This document shows, one piece after another, positions 19,116 to 28,268 of a stretch of 64,000 nt of DNA. The stretch is from Anaerolineae bacterium (GTDB lineage: Bacteria > Chloroflexota > Anaerolineae > Promineifilales > Promineifilaceae): positions 1 through 64,000 of the forward strand of contig JAHDWL010000001.1 of assembly GCA_023384355.1 (NCBI GenBank), written 5' to 3'. The notes under the pieces are model-generated. The model ran no database searches and was not told where the DNA came from. It saw only the letters and a program-made list of their open reading frames with translations. The position numbers and the translations under genes are program-made. Numbering within the stretch: the first letter of the stretch is position 1; the number at the start of each line of letters is the position of its first letter.

Positions 19116-20171
19116 ATGGCTTCCATTCCTACTTTACCCGGCATTACCTCACGGATGATCCCTACAAGCCGGATCAACACCCACGTGCTGTTTAGCGGTC
19201 CGGACGACGGTGAGCCGGTCGTTTTTATTCATGGCAACGCTTCCTCTTCCACATTTTGGGAGGAAACAATGTTCGCCCTGCCGCCCCAATACCAGGGGAT
19301 CGCCCCCGATTTGCGCGGCTACGGCGATACCGAGGATTTGCTCGTTGACGCCACCCGCGGCGCGAAGGATTGGACTGAAGATCTGAAGGCGCTGTCCGAC
19401 GCGCTGGGCGATCGCCCGGCGCATCTGGTCGGCTGGTCGCTCGGAGCCGCGCCGCTGCTCCAGTTTGCGCTGGATTACCCGGGTCTGGTGCGGTCGATGA
19501 CGCTGGTCAACCCGATCAGCCCCTATGGTTTTGGCGGCACGAAGGATGTCGACGGCACGCCGTGTCACAATGATTTCGCGGGTTCCGGCGGTGGCAGCGT
19601 CAATCCCGAATTCGTGCGACGCATGCAGATCGACGATCGCAGCGCGGAGGATCCGAACAGCCCGCGCAATGTCATCAACGCCTTCTACTACAAACCACCT
19701 TTCAAGGCTGATCGTGAAGAAGCGTTCCTGAGTTCTTTATTGCTGGAGAAAACGGGCGGAGACCGATATCCGGGCGACTTCGTGCCGTCGGCCAACTGGC
19801 CCACCGTCGCGCCGGGCGTATACGGACCGATCAACGCCACAAGCCCAAAATATTTCAACCTGAGCGGCATTGTCGAAATGCCCCAAAAGCCGCCCGTCCT
19901 TTGGATACGCGGCGACAGTGACCAGATTGTGGCCGATATGTCGCTGTTCGACTTTGGTACGCTGGGCAAACTGGGCGCGGTTCCCGGCTGGCCCGGCGAC
20001 GACATTTTCCCGCCCCAGCCGATGCTTTCCCAGACGCGAGCCGTGCTTGATCGGTATCAGTCCAACGGTGGTTCCTATCGCGAGGTCGTCATCGCTGACG
20101 CCGGTCACAGCCCCCATGTGGAGCAGCCGGATGCGTTTATGGCGGCGCTGATCGAATTCCTGAAGGGCTAA
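19116..20171 (+). CDS. Alpha/beta hydrolase (serine type)
   Basis: A 351-residue alpha/beta-hydrolase-fold enzyme. The oxyanion loop is FIHGNASSS, the nucleophile elbow is VGWSLGAAP (Ser), and the C-terminal His is in IADAGHSPHVEQP. A larger than usual cap of about 120 residues follows the nucleophile (about 140-250). A GGDRYPGDFVPSANW segment and a C-terminal insert also distinguish it from ordinary esterases. I prefer the second ATG (19116), which is six bases from AAGGAG. Family members hydrolyse esters, lactones, thioesters or C-C bonds. The position between an acyl ligase and a reductase suggests an acyl-CoA-derived substrate. Confidence 0.9.
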   Translation: MASIPTLPGITSRMIPTSRINTHVLFSGPDDGEPVVFIHGNASSSTFWEETMFALPPQYQGIAPDLRGYGDTEDLLVDATRGAKDWTEDLKALSDALGDRPAHLVGWSLGAAPLLQFALDYPGLVRSMTLVNPISPYGFGGTKDVDGTPCHNDFAGSGGGSVNPEFVRRMQIDDRSAEDPNSPRNVINAFYYKPPFKADREEAFLSSLLLEKTGGDRYPGDFVPSANWPTVAPGVYGPINATSPKYFNLSGIVEMPQKPPVLWIRGDSDQIVADMSLFDFGTLGKLGAVPGWPGDDIFPPQPMLSQTRAVLDRYQSNGGSYREVVIADAGHSPHVEQPDAFMAALIEFLKG

Positions 20172-20185
20172 CACAAGGAGATAAC

Positions 20186-20950
20186 ATGCGTTTAAAAGAT
20201 AAGGTGTGTATCGTCACCGGCGGCGCGGCCGGCATCGGCAAGGCTACCGCCGAACGATTTGTCGAGGAAGGCGCGACCGTCGTCATATGTGACCTGAATG
20301 AGGAATTGGGCCGCAAGACGGCCGAAGCTATCGGCCCGAAGGCCAGCTTCGTCAAGGTCAACGTCGCCGACCGGCAGGCGGTGGGCGAGTTTGTCGATGG
20401 CGTGGTCGAGAAGTACGGCCGGGTCGATGTTCTGGTCAATAACGCCGGTGTGTTGCGCGACGGCACGCTGGTCAAGGTTAAGGATGGCGAGCTGGTGAAG
20501 CAGATGTCTGAAGCCGACTTCGACCTGGTCATCTCCGTCAACCTCAAGGGCGTGTTCAACTGTACGCAGGCTGTGGCCCCGCACATGATTCGCCAGAGGG
20601 GCGGCGTTGTCCTCAATGCCTCGTCGATCGTCGGGCTGGACGGCAATTTCGGGCAGACGAACTACGTGGCCACCAAGTCGGCCGTCATAGGCATGACCAA
20701 GGTGTGGGCACGCGAGCTGGGTCGTTCGGGTATCCGCGTCAACGCCGTTGCTCCCGGCTTCACGGCTACAGAGATGATCGCATCCATGCCTGAGAATATC
20801 CTCGACGGCATGAAGTCTCGCGTCCCGTTGGGACGGCTGGGCGAGCCGCGCGATATCGCCAATGCCTACCTGTTCCTCGCTTCTGATGAGGCGAGTTATA
20901 TCTCCGGGGAAGTAATTCGCGTGGACGGCGGCATCGTCGTCGGCACCTGA
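20186..20950 (+). CDS. Short-chain dehydrogenase/reductase (FabG-like)
   Basis: A 254-residue classical SDR. The cofactor motif is VTGGAAGIGKA, the structural motif LVNNAGVL, the catalytic Ser is in LNASSIVG, and the Tyr/Lys pair is YVATK. The C-terminus (EVIRVDGG) matches 3-oxoacyl-ACP reductases and 3-hydroxyacyl-CoA dehydrogenases. An Asp after the second strand (CDLNEE) argues for NAD(H) preference. The ribosome site AAGGAG is close to the start. In this cluster it may interconvert a 3-keto and a 3-hydroxy acyl intermediate. Confidence 0.93.
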   Translation: MRLKDKVCIVTGGAAGIGKATAERFVEEGATVVICDLNEELGRKTAEAIGPKASFVKVNVADRQAVGEFVDGVVEKYGRVDVLVNNAGVLRDGTLVKVKDGELVKQMSEADFDLVISVNLKGVFNCTQAVAPHMIRQRGGVVLNASSIVGLDGNFGQTNYVATKSAVIGMTKVWARELGRSGIRVNAVAPGFTATEMIASMPENILDGMKSRVPLGRLGEPRDIANAYLFLASDEASYISGEVIRVDGGIVVGT

Positions 20951-20969
20951 TCGCGTCGGGGGAGCCTGA

Positions 20970-22556
20970 ATGGCCTACGAAAGCCACTACCCGCAGCACG
21001 CGGCCGACTTGTTGCGCGTGCGGGCGGAATTGACGCCCGGTCGCGACGCTCTCCTCGACGTCGCGACCGGGACCACCTATACCTACGGCGAGCTTAACGC
21101 GCGCGCCAACCGGACGGCAAACTGGTTACGCGGGTTGGGCGTCGGGAAGGGCGATCGGGTTTCGATCCTGGCCCAAAACAGCGTCCATACCATCGATTTG
21201 CTCTATGGATTGGGCAAGATCGGCGCGATCTTTGCCCCGCTCAACTGGCGTTTGACGGCGCGGGAGCTGGTGTACATCGCGGGCGATTGCGCTCCCAGGG
21301 TTGTTGTTTGCGGTCCTGAGTTCACCGGTCTGCTGGCCGACGTTTGTCAGGAAGTGGATATTCCAGTCGTTGTGAGCATCGAGGGCGCGGACATCGACGG
21401 CGCGCTGGTCTACGAAGAATGTGTGGCCACGGCGTCACCCGACGAGCCGCAATTGCCGCCGCTGACGGGTGAGGATATTTACTGCATCCTCTACACGTCC
21501 GGCACGACCGGCCGGCCGAAGGGAGCCATGATCCCCCACAGGCAGGTACTGTGGAATTGTATCAATACAGTCATCAGCTGGGGGTTGGGCGAGAGTGATA
21601 TTTCGCCGGTGATGACGCCAATGTTCCACGCCGGCGGGCTTTTCATTTTTCTGACACCCCTGTTTTACGTGGGCGGCAAAATCTTGCTGGCGCGATCGTT
21701 CGATAGCGAAGCGTCGCTGGACCTCATTCAGCGCGAGCGGGCCACGGTCGTTCTGGGCGTGCCGACTTTGTTCCAGATGTGGATGAGCAGCCCCTCGTTC
21801 GCCGCGGCCGATTTCAGCCACGTTCGTTACTTCGTCAGCGGCGGCGCGCCCTGTCCGGTTTCACTGATTCAGGCGTGGCGAGCGGCCAAGGGTGGCTATC
21901 TGCGTCAGGGTTATGGCCTGACCGAAGTCGGCGTTAACTGTTTCACGATGACCGATGAGGAATCGATCTCCAGGATCGGTTCGGTAGGCAAACCCGTTAT
22001 CCACAGCCGGATGCGAATCGTGAATGAAAAAGGTGAGGACGTGGTTCGCGGACAGACAGGCGAGCTGATTATATATGGGCCTCACGTCTGTTCCGGCTAT
22101 TGGCGAAACCCTGAGGCGACGGGAGAGGCGTTGCAGGACGGCTGGTTCCACACCGGCGACATGGCCCGGCAAGACGTAGACGGCTTCTATTATATGGCGG
22201 GACGTTACAAGGATATGATCATAAGCGGCGGCGAAAACGTCTATGCCGCTGAGGTGGAGACGGTCTTCCTGGAACATCCGGCCGTGCGTGAGGCGGCTTT
22301 AATCGGTACGCCCGACGATAAATGGGGCGAGGTCGGTCTTATGGTTGTCGTGCCTCATGACAAAGCCGCGCCTGTTGCCGAGGAACTGCTTGATTATTGT
22401 CACGGCCGTCTGGCCCGCTACAAGGTTCCCAAGCGAGTGATCTTCGTCGACGAACTCCCTTATTCACCCTATGGCAAGGTGATGAAAGCCGTATTGCGCG
22501 CGCGGTATGTGGAGAATGATCGCAGCGAGCAAACAGTTGACGGGAGTGGCAGGTAG
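20970..22556 (+). CDS. AMP-dependent acyl-CoA synthetase/ligase (second copy)
   Basis: A 528-residue ANL ligase distinct from the copy at 17551. The phosphate loop is canonical (LYTSGTTGRPKGAM). Further motifs are GYGLTEVGVN, WFHTGDMARQD, GRYKDMIISGGENVYAAEVE and the catalytic Lys in SPYGKVMKAVLRA. It is arranged head to tail with the SDR, with 19 bases between. Two ligases in one operon suggest two acid substrates or two steps of activation, for example before and after a chain change. Confidence 0.94.
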   Translation: MAYESHYPQHAADLLRVRAELTPGRDALLDVATGTTYTYGELNARANRTANWLRGLGVGKGDRVSILAQNSVHTIDLLYGLGKIGAIFAPLNWRLTARELVYIAGDCAPRVVVCGPEFTGLLADVCQEVDIPVVVSIEGADIDGALVYEECVATASPDEPQLPPLTGEDIYCILYTSGTTGRPKGAMIPHRQVLWNCINTVISWGLGESDISPVMTPMFHAGGLFIFLTPLFYVGGKILLARSFDSEASLDLIQRERATVVLGVPTLFQMWMSSPSFAAADFSHVRYFVSGGAPCPVSLIQAWRAAKGGYLRQGYGLTEVGVNCFTMTDEESISRIGSVGKPVIHSRMRIVNEKGEDVVRGQTGELIIYGPHVCSGYWRNPEATGEALQDGWFHTGDMARQDVDGFYYMAGRYKDMIISGGENVYAAEVETVFLEHPAVREAALIGTPDDKWGEVGLMVVVPHDKAAPVAEELLDYCHGRLARYKVPKRVIFVDELPYSPYGKVMKAVLRARYVENDRSEQTVDGSGR

Positions 22557-22655
22557 GCAATAGCAAGGGGTTAACGAGCCTGGAAGAGACCCTGGCGGTC
22601 GTTTATCGATGATCGCGGGCCAGAGCTTGCGGTCGATACAAATCAGGAGTCCAGT

Positions 22656-23462
22656 ATGCCTTTTTCGAAATCGAACGGGATCAACCTTTATTACGAACTT
22701 CACGGCGGTGGCGACCCGCTGGTCCTCATCCCCGGCCTCGGCTACGGTGGCTGGATGTGGCACAGGATGATCCCCGGATTGGCCGGGCATTTCCAGGTGA
22801 TCAGCGTCGATAATCGCGGGGTTGGACAAAGCGACAAACCTCCCGGCCCTTATACGGCGAACTTGCTGGCGGCGGATATCCTCGGTTTGCTGGACGAACT
22901 CGATCTGCCCAAGGCCCACATCATGGGACATTCGATGGGCGGCTTTATCGCCCAGGCGTTCGCCCTCGAATATCCGGATCGGGTTGACAGGCTCATCCTC
23001 TCAGCCACAAACTTTGGTGGGCCGCGCCATGTGCCGATTTCGGCCGAAGCGATGGCCGTGCTGACGGACCTTTCCGGCGATCCGATTGAGCGGCTGCGAC
23101 GTGGCATCGTGGTCAGTTGCGCGCCAGGTTTCGCCGAAAACGATCCGGAGTTTGTTGAGCACTGGGTCAACTATCGGGTCAACAATCCGATCGATCCCGC
23201 CGGCTACCAGGCGCAATTGGCTATTGGACTGGGACTGATCTCCGAAGCGGCGAGCTTCGAGCACAGGTTGGGAGCCGTAACGGCCCGGACGCTGGTGTTG
23301 TTCGGCGCGGAAGACAAGGTCGTTCCACCCGAAAATGCGGCCCTGCTGGCTGGCGTCCTGCCGAATGCACAAGTGACGATAATTCCCGACGCGGGGCACT
23401 TCTTCCCGTTTGAGGCGCCACAGGCGGCCAATGACGCGATCATCCGGTTTCTGAACGAGTAA
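22656..23462 (+). CDS. Alpha/beta hydrolase (3-oxoadipate enol-lactonase-like)
   Basis: A 268-residue compact alpha/beta hydrolase. The oxyanion region is IPGLGYGGWMW, the nucleophile elbow GHSMGG, the Asp is in FGAEDKVVPP, and the His is in IPDAGHFFPFEAP. Overall it resembles PcaD-type enol-lactone hydrolases and related acyl hydrolases. It has an AGGAG site and sits 100 bases after the second ligase. It is not a close copy of the hydrolase at 19116, which has a bigger cap. The nucleophile is Ser, not the Asp found in OleB-type beta-lactone decarboxylases. Confidence 0.92.
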   Translation: MPFSKSNGINLYYELHGGGDPLVLIPGLGYGGWMWHRMIPGLAGHFQVISVDNRGVGQSDKPPGPYTANLLAADILGLLDELDLPKAHIMGHSMGGFIAQAFALEYPDRVDRLILSATNFGGPRHVPISAEAMAVLTDLSGDPIERLRRGIVVSCAPGFAENDPEFVEHWVNYRVNNPIDPAGYQAQLAIGLGLISEAASFEHRLGAVTARTLVLFGAEDKVVPPENAALLAGVLPNAQVTIIPDAGHFFPFEAPQAANDAIIRFLNE

Positions 23463-23562
23463 TGCCGGCTGGTAATATGCCGACAATGTGGCCGGTCATC
23501 AAACAGGTTTTACTTTATAGATAGGTCGCTGACATGGATGTAACTGCGCTGTAACCGGGGCA

Positions 23563-23571
23563 TGCTATAAA
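23563..23571 (+). promoter_or_regulatory. Extended -10 element before livK
   Basis: TGCTATAAA fits an extended -10 about 70 bases upstream of the substrate-binding protein start. No clear -35 is visible. It would let the transporter be expressed separately from the ligase cluster. Confidence 0.5.
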
Positions 23572-23641
23572 GCAGCGTGCGGCGAATGGCCGCGATGTGG
23601 TTGCCGAAAACTGTTTCTATTACACTTTTTGGAGGAGATTG

Positions 23642-25078
23642 ATGAACAATCGTCGAACCATTCTGATGCTCTTGTCCATGCTGACCGTGCTGGCTCTCGC
23701 CCTGAGCGCCTGCGGCGGCGCGCCGGCCGAGACAACCGTGCCCACGGCCGAAGCCGTGGTCGAAGAGGCTGTCGAAGAAGTTGTCGAAGAAGCTGCGCCT
23801 ACGGAAGAACCTGCTCCTGCGCCGACTGAAGAGCCGGCCCCTGAGCCGACTGAAGCCCCGACGGCCGAACCGACTGAAGAAGCGGCCGCAGAAACGGCCG
23901 ATCAGCCTTTCGCCGGTGAAGATCTGGTTATTGGCCTGATGACCGATAAATCCGGCGCGCTGGCCATCTATGGCCCCAGTCAGACGAACGGCTTTTATCT
24001 GGGTCTGGAATATGCCACCAACGGGACGATGGAAGTGGCCGGGCGGCCGATTGTCGTCGTCGAGAAGGACAACGGCAGCGACCCCGACACCGGCGTCCAG
24101 CAGGCCCGTGAGTTGATCGAGGCCGAGGGAGCCGACATCCTCGTCGGCAATATCAGCTCCAGCGTCGCGCTGGCCACCATCCCGGTCGCTGAAGAAAACA
24201 ACGTCATATTCATCGCTGAGCCGGCCGCTGCCCCGCAGATTACGGCTGATAATTTCAGCCCCAACACTTTCCGCACCAGCCGCACCAGCTATCAGGATGC
24301 GTTGGTCATGGGTAACGGCTTGCTGGAGATGGGTGATACCTTCGTCCAGATCGCGCCGGATAATGCCTTCGGCATCGGCTCGGCCTGCTCGTTCTACGCG
24401 GTTGTGACCGCCGGCGGCGGTGAGTTCGTCGATGATGACGGCACCAACTGCGGCACGGTTTACGCTCCAATCGAAACGACCGACTTCACGCCCTACATCA
24501 ACCAGCTGCTCGACTCCGACGCTGACGTGCTCATCGTCACCTGGGCTGGTGCTGGTTTCGCCCCCATGTTCCAGCAGATGAGCCAACTCGGTGTGTTCGA
24601 CTCGATGGTGGTCGGCACCGGCGTGGGCGACAACCAGACGCTGGCTGCTGGTTATGCTGACGCGGTCGGCGTTGTGGGCGTCCAGGTGTACCATTACACC
24701 CTGCCCGATAACGAGATCAACGACTGGCTCGTTCAGCGGCATATTGAAGAGTACGGTACGCCGCCCGATCTATGGGCTGCCGGTGGCATGATGGCGGCGA
24801 TCATGGTCGTCGAAGGTCTGGAAGCCAGCAACGGTGATGCAAGTGCCGATACACTTCGCGCGATTTACGAAGACAACTTCACTTTTGAAGGGCCGAAGGG
24901 GACGGTATCGATTCGCCCGTCCGATCATGTGGCCTTGCAAAACCTGTACTTCGTCCGCGTGACCAACGTCACTGATCCTGATTTCAAATTCGTCGAACTT
25001 GTGAAGGAGTTCCAACCGGAAGAGACTGTGCCGCCGTGTGCCCTGGTCGATCCGTACGCGGAACGCTGCGCCGAGTAA
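23642..25078 (+). CDS. livK: HAAT-family ABC transporter substrate-binding lipoprotein
   Basis: A 478-residue periplasmic-binding-protein of the branched-chain-amino-acid/amide type (LivK, Peripla_BP_6). It begins with a lipoprotein signal (LALSACGG) and a stalk of Glu/Pro/Thr/Ala repeats (about residues 25-85) that tethers it to the membrane. The binding domain has VIGLMTDKSGALAIYG, DNGSDPDTGVQQARELI and ITWAGAGF-type segments of the family. The ATG at 23642 follows GGAGGAG. HAAT binders take amino acids, amides, urea or aromatic acids. The operon with acyl ligases favours a carboxylic acid or amide, which is inference. Confidence 0.93.
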   Translation: MNNRRTILMLLSMLTVLALALSACGGAPAETTVPTAEAVVEEAVEEVVEEAAPTEEPAPAPTEEPAPEPTEAPTAEPTEEAAAETADQPFAGEDLVIGLMTDKSGALAIYGPSQTNGFYLGLEYATNGTMEVAGRPIVVVEKDNGSDPDTGVQQARELIEAEGADILVGNISSSVALATIPVAEENNVIFIAEPAAAPQITADNFSPNTFRTSRTSYQDALVMGNGLLEMGDTFVQIAPDNAFGIGSACSFYAVVTAGGGEFVDDDGTNCGTVYAPIETTDFTPYINQLLDSDADVLIVTWAGAGFAPMFQQMSQLGVFDSMVVGTGVGDNQTLAAGYADAVGVVGVQVYHYTLPDNEINDWLVQRHIEEYGTPPDLWAAGGMMAAIMVVEGLEASNGDASADTLRAIYEDNFTFEGPKGTVSIRPSDHVALQNLYFVRVTNVTDPDFKFVELVKEFQPEETVPPCALVDPYAERCAE

Positions 25079-25093
25079 ACCTGTTTCGTTTGT

Positions 25094-25129
25094 GAAAAAG
25101 AGGGAAGCGGACACGCTTCCCTCTTTTTC
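25094..25129 (+). terminator. Intrinsic terminator between livK and livG
   Basis: A perfect 16-bp stem (GAAAAAGAGGGAAGCG and its complement) with a 4-base loop ends in TTTTT. It lies 15 bases past the livK stop. It should stop most transcripts and so give more binding protein than transporter. Confidence 0.88.
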
Positions 25130-25186
25130 AATAATATTACCGGCCTGTGACTGATCGCACCACTCACTCCGGCCGAGGTCTGTTGC

Positions 25187-25966
25187 ATGGATGATTCGAT
25201 CCTTATTGAAACCCGAGAGCTGGTCAAGATTTTTGGTGGTTTGCGGGCCGTCGACGGCGTCAGCATGACGGTTCGGACGCAGACGCTCCACACCATCATC
25301 GGGCCAAATGGGGCTGGAAAAACCACCTTCTTCAACCTGCTGAGCGGCAACATCCGGCCGACGAGCGGCAAAGTGTTCTACAAGGGGCGGGACATCACTG
25401 GCGTGCCTCCCTATCGTCGTGCCCATATTGGTATCGGCCGCTCGTTCCAGATCACCAATGTATTCCCCAACCTGAGCGTGCTGGAGAACGTTCGCCTGGC
25501 TGCCCAGGCTGTGGGGCATGACAATTACAAGTTTTGGGCGGATCATCGTCGATTCCACAAATATGAAGAGCGGGCGCAGGCTATCCTGCAACAGGTAGGT
25601 TTGGCTTCACAGACCAACCTGCCCGCCCGGCTGTTGCCCCACGGCGGCAAACGCAAGCTGGAGCTTGGTATCCTTCTTGCATCCGATCCCGATTTGCTGC
25701 TGTTGGATGAGCCGACGGCCGGCATGGCTCGCGAGGAAATTCCGATGCTCATGGAAGTGATCCGTAGCGTGCGCGAGACGGGCAAAAAGACGATCATCCT
25801 CGTGGAGCACAAGATGGATCTCGTGATGAATGTGTCCGATCGCATCTCTGTGATGCATCAGGGACAACTTCTGGCGGAGGGGACGCCGCTCGAGATAGCC
25901 GCCAATCCCACTGTCCAGAAAGCCTATCTGGGTGATCTGTACGGCGATCTGACGGAGGGGAAGTAG
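25187..25966 (+). CDS. livG: HAAT ABC transporter ATP-binding protein LivG-like
   Basis: A 259-residue ABC ATPase. Walker A is IIGPNGAGKTTFF, the Q-loop region is IGRSFQITNVF, the signature is the LivG form LLPHGGKRKLELG, Walker B is LLLLDEPTAGM, and the switch His is in ILVEHKMDLVM. LivG and LivF form the heterodimer that drives import through LivH/LivM. Its stop and the livF ATG are adjacent. The family normally has Tyr-Gly before Gln in the signature, and here it is His-Gly-Gly-Lys, a modest deviation. Confidence 0.93.
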   Translation: MDDSILIETRELVKIFGGLRAVDGVSMTVRTQTLHTIIGPNGAGKTTFFNLLSGNIRPTSGKVFYKGRDITGVPPYRRAHIGIGRSFQITNVFPNLSVLENVRLAAQAVGHDNYKFWADHRRFHKYEERAQAILQQVGLASQTNLPARLLPHGGKRKLELGILLASDPDLLLLDEPTAGMAREEIPMLMEVIRSVRETGKKTIILVEHKMDLVMNVSDRISVMHQGQLLAEGTPLEIAANPTVQKAYLGDLYGDLTEGK

Positions 25967-26686
25967 ATGGCGCCATCGCAAAAGAATGTTCTGGAAGTCC
26001 GGAATATCCAGACCTTCATCGGGCAGTTCCACATTCTCGACGGTGTGTCCGTCGAGGTGCCCGACGGCAGCATCACTGTATTGCTGGGGCGCAACGGGGC
26101 GGGCAAGACGACAACGCTCAAGTCGATCCTGGGCTTGACCCCACCGCGCAGCGGCGCGATTGTATTCAACGGGAAGGAGATTCAGGGTGAGCCGGCATTC
26201 CGGACGGCGGCCAAGGGTATAGGTTACGTGCCTGAGCACCGGGCCATCTTCCGCGATCTGTCGGTCGCGGAGAACCTGCGCATTGCCGAACGCAAGTCTG
26301 GCGATCTCGCCCGGCGCGAGGAGTTCATCTTTGGCCTGTTCCCCGATCTTAAGCGCCTCATCAAACTCCCCGGCGGAAATCTCTCCGGTGGGCAACAGCA
26401 GATGCTGGCTGTGGCCCGGGCGCTTGTGCCGGACAATCAGCTATTGCTGATCGACGAGCCAAGCGAGGGGCTGGCTCCGGTAGTCATCGAGCAGATGATG
26501 GAAGCCATCAGCCGTCTCTCTGCCCACACGACGATCTTGCTGGTTGAGCAGAACTTCATCATGGCCAGCCGTTTGGCCGATCGGTATACCATCATCGAAA
26601 CTGGCCGTTCAGTGAAGAGCGGCATGATGGCCGACCTGATTGACGACGAAGCGTCGATCCAGCGCTACTTGGGCGCGGCGGCGTAG
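25967..26686 (+). CDS. livF: HAAT ABC transporter ATP-binding protein LivF-like
   Basis: A 239-residue ABC ATPase. Walker A is LLGRNGAGKTTTLK, the Q-loop/LivF motif is IGYVPEHRAIF, the signature is NLSGGQQQMLAVARAL, Walker B is LLLIDEPSEGL, and the switch His position is taken by Gln in LLVEQNF, as in normal LivF proteins. It follows livG with no gap and is 8 bases from livH. Confidence 0.94.
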   Translation: MAPSQKNVLEVRNIQTFIGQFHILDGVSVEVPDGSITVLLGRNGAGKTTTLKSILGLTPPRSGAIVFNGKEIQGEPAFRTAAKGIGYVPEHRAIFRDLSVAENLRIAERKSGDLARREEFIFGLFPDLKRLIKLPGGNLSGGQQQMLAVARALVPDNQLLLIDEPSEGLAPVVIEQMMEAISRLSAHTTILLVEQNFIMASRLADRYTIIETGRSVKSGMMADLIDDEASIQRYLGAAA

Positions 26687-26694
26687 GAGCCAAT

Positions 26695-28203
26695 ATGACG
26701 TCTTTTATCCGCAGGAATCGCACGTTGCTGCTCATCATCGCCATCGTCATTGTGATTTTCGGCGGCACGATCCGAACCATGGAGCCCAAGGTGTGGGTTT
26801 CGATCATGCTCTCAGGGTTGACCCTGGCCTCCCTTTATTTTTTGGTCGCTTCGGGATTGTCGCTCATCTTCGGATTGATGGACGTGCTGAACTTCGCCCA
26901 TGGGGTTTTGTTTGTTCTGGGCGCATACGTAGGCCTATCAACTTTTCTGAATCCGCGCCTGTTCTTTAATACCCTGCCTGTTTTCTTTATGCTGATCGCT
27001 GCGGTCATGATGGCGCAGCACCTTGGTCGAGCCTTCTGGCCGCATGTCAACAGCAAGCGGAGACAACATCTGGCCAACATCGTTCTGCTGTTGGCTGCCG
27101 GATCGATTCTGTATCTGGCCTTGAGGGGTTTCCCAATCCGGGCGCTGAATGCATTTAACATTACCGCTGTCGGTGGGGCGGTGACGACGGCAAACGCGCA
27201 GGAGCCGATGGCCATGATGTTCCGCCGGTTGTTGCTGGTGGCGCTGGCCGGTGTACCGATAGGCATTCTGCTTTCGCCAAGGGAACGACAGGAAGAAGTA
27301 CCGTTGCGACCGATCTGGCAGACGGCGCTAATCTCCGGTTCGGCCGCTGTTATCGGCATTGTCTTGCTGTTGGTGCGCGACACAGGCGAGATATGGATGC
27401 TGGCCCTCTCGCCCGATTTCCGTTTCTTGCTGGCCATCATCATGGGCACCATCGCCGGGGCGCTTGGCGGTGTGGCTATTGAGACGGGATTGATCCGGCC
27501 GTTTTATGGCAATCCGGTCACCCAACTGGTCCTGACGCTGGGGTTGAGCATCGCCGGCATCGACTTGATCGAGGCCGTGTTCGGCGAAGAAGCCAACCCC
27601 CCGATGCCCCCGCCGACATTGTTCGGCCAAAGTTGTCGTTCAGACACATTTATCAATTGGTTCAGTGAACATTGCCAGTCAGTTGACGTATTGGGGCGAG
27701 CCTTCCCGACCTATCGGTTATTCATCATTGTGGTCGGCGTTGTGGTCTTTGCCGCAGTAGGTTTGATGCTTCGTCGCACGCGATTGGGCATGATTATCCG
27801 TGCGGGCGTGCAGGATAGCGAAATGGTGCAGGCATTGGGCATCAACGTCAGGCGCATTTTCACGCTGGTGTTCGCGCTGGGATCGGGTCTTGCGGCCATG
27901 GGCGGCGTTATCGCCGCGCCATATCTGGGTGTTTTCCCTGGCATGGGCGCTATCTTCCAGTTGCAGGCTTTCATCGCTGTGGTCATCGGTGGCATGGGCA
28001 GCTTCATCGGGGCGGCTGTGGGGACGATCATCCTGGGCATGGCCCGTGCTTTCGGCGACCATTTCGTCGCCGCGGGTATCCACCTGCCTTTCCTCGATGC
28101 TGTTGTCAAAGGCAGCCCGGCCATCGCCCGCGCCTCCACCGTATTGATTATGGCCCTGGTGTTGCTCATCAAACCTTCCGGCATCTTTGGAAAGAAGGAG
28201 TAA
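26695..28203 (+). CDS. livH: HAAT ABC transporter permease LivH-like with large insertion
   Basis: A 502-residue membrane permease. The conserved ends are clear: ASGLSLIFGLMDVLNFAHG near residue 60 and, in the C-terminal half, RRTRLGMIIRAGVQDSEMVQALGINV (the EAA-type loop contacting the ATPase) and AVVIGGMGSFIGA. Ordinary LivH has about 300 residues. Here roughly 150 extra residues, with extra hydrophobic segments and a basic linker, lie between about 88 and 240, and a Cys-containing external loop is near 310. The stop codon TAA overlaps an ATG that opens a 21-codon frame before livM. Confidence 0.92.
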   Translation: MTSFIRRNRTLLLIIAIVIVIFGGTIRTMEPKVWVSIMLSGLTLASLYFLVASGLSLIFGLMDVLNFAHGVLFVLGAYVGLSTFLNPRLFFNTLPVFFMLIAAVMMAQHLGRAFWPHVNSKRRQHLANIVLLLAAGSILYLALRGFPIRALNAFNITAVGGAVTTANAQEPMAMMFRRLLLVALAGVPIGILLSPRERQEEVPLRPIWQTALISGSAAVIGIVLLLVRDTGEIWMLALSPDFRFLLAIIMGTIAGALGGVAIETGLIRPFYGNPVTQLVLTLGLSIAGIDLIEAVFGEEANPPMPPPTLFGQSCRSDTFINWFSEHCQSVDVLGRAFPTYRLFIIVVGVVVFAAVGLMLRRTRLGMIIRAGVQDSEMVQALGINVRRIFTLVFALGSGLAAMGGVIAAPYLGVFPGMGAIFQLQAFIAVVIGGMGSFIGAAVGTIILGMARAFGDHFVAAGIHLPFLDAVVKGSPAIARASTVLIMALVLLIKPSGIFGKKE

Positions 28204-28268
28204 TGTTGAATGTCGGCGGTCGATTATCAATCGACATCCACCATTCTCCACTCGTCATTTACCTATGA
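28203..28268 (+). CDS. Possible 21-codon coupling ORF between livH and livM
   Basis: A short frame whose ATG overlaps the livH stop (TAATG) and whose TGA overlaps the livM start (ATGA). An AAGGAG precedes it but only 2 bases away, which is tight. livM itself has no visible ribosome site, so ribosomes finishing livH may pass through this frame and restart at livM. It contains a 7-bp inverted repeat (GTCGATT, ATC, AATCGAC). Whether the peptide matters is unknown. Confidence 0.35.
   Translation: MLNVGGRLSIDIHHSPLVIYL

Noticed and set aside
16540-23462. OleABCD long-chain olefin synthesis cluster
   Set aside because: The superfamilies are similar (thiolase-like, ligase, hydrolase, SDR). But the KAS III-like protein lacks His and Asn, the hydrolases use Ser and not the OleB Asp, and the reductase is a short classical SDR, not the extended OleD type.
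23510-24742. Long minus-strand open frame (410 codons) opposite livK
   Set aside because: It lies wholly across the binding-protein gene and translates its Glu/Pro-rich stalk codons backwards into low-complexity sequence. No motif or ribosome site supports it.
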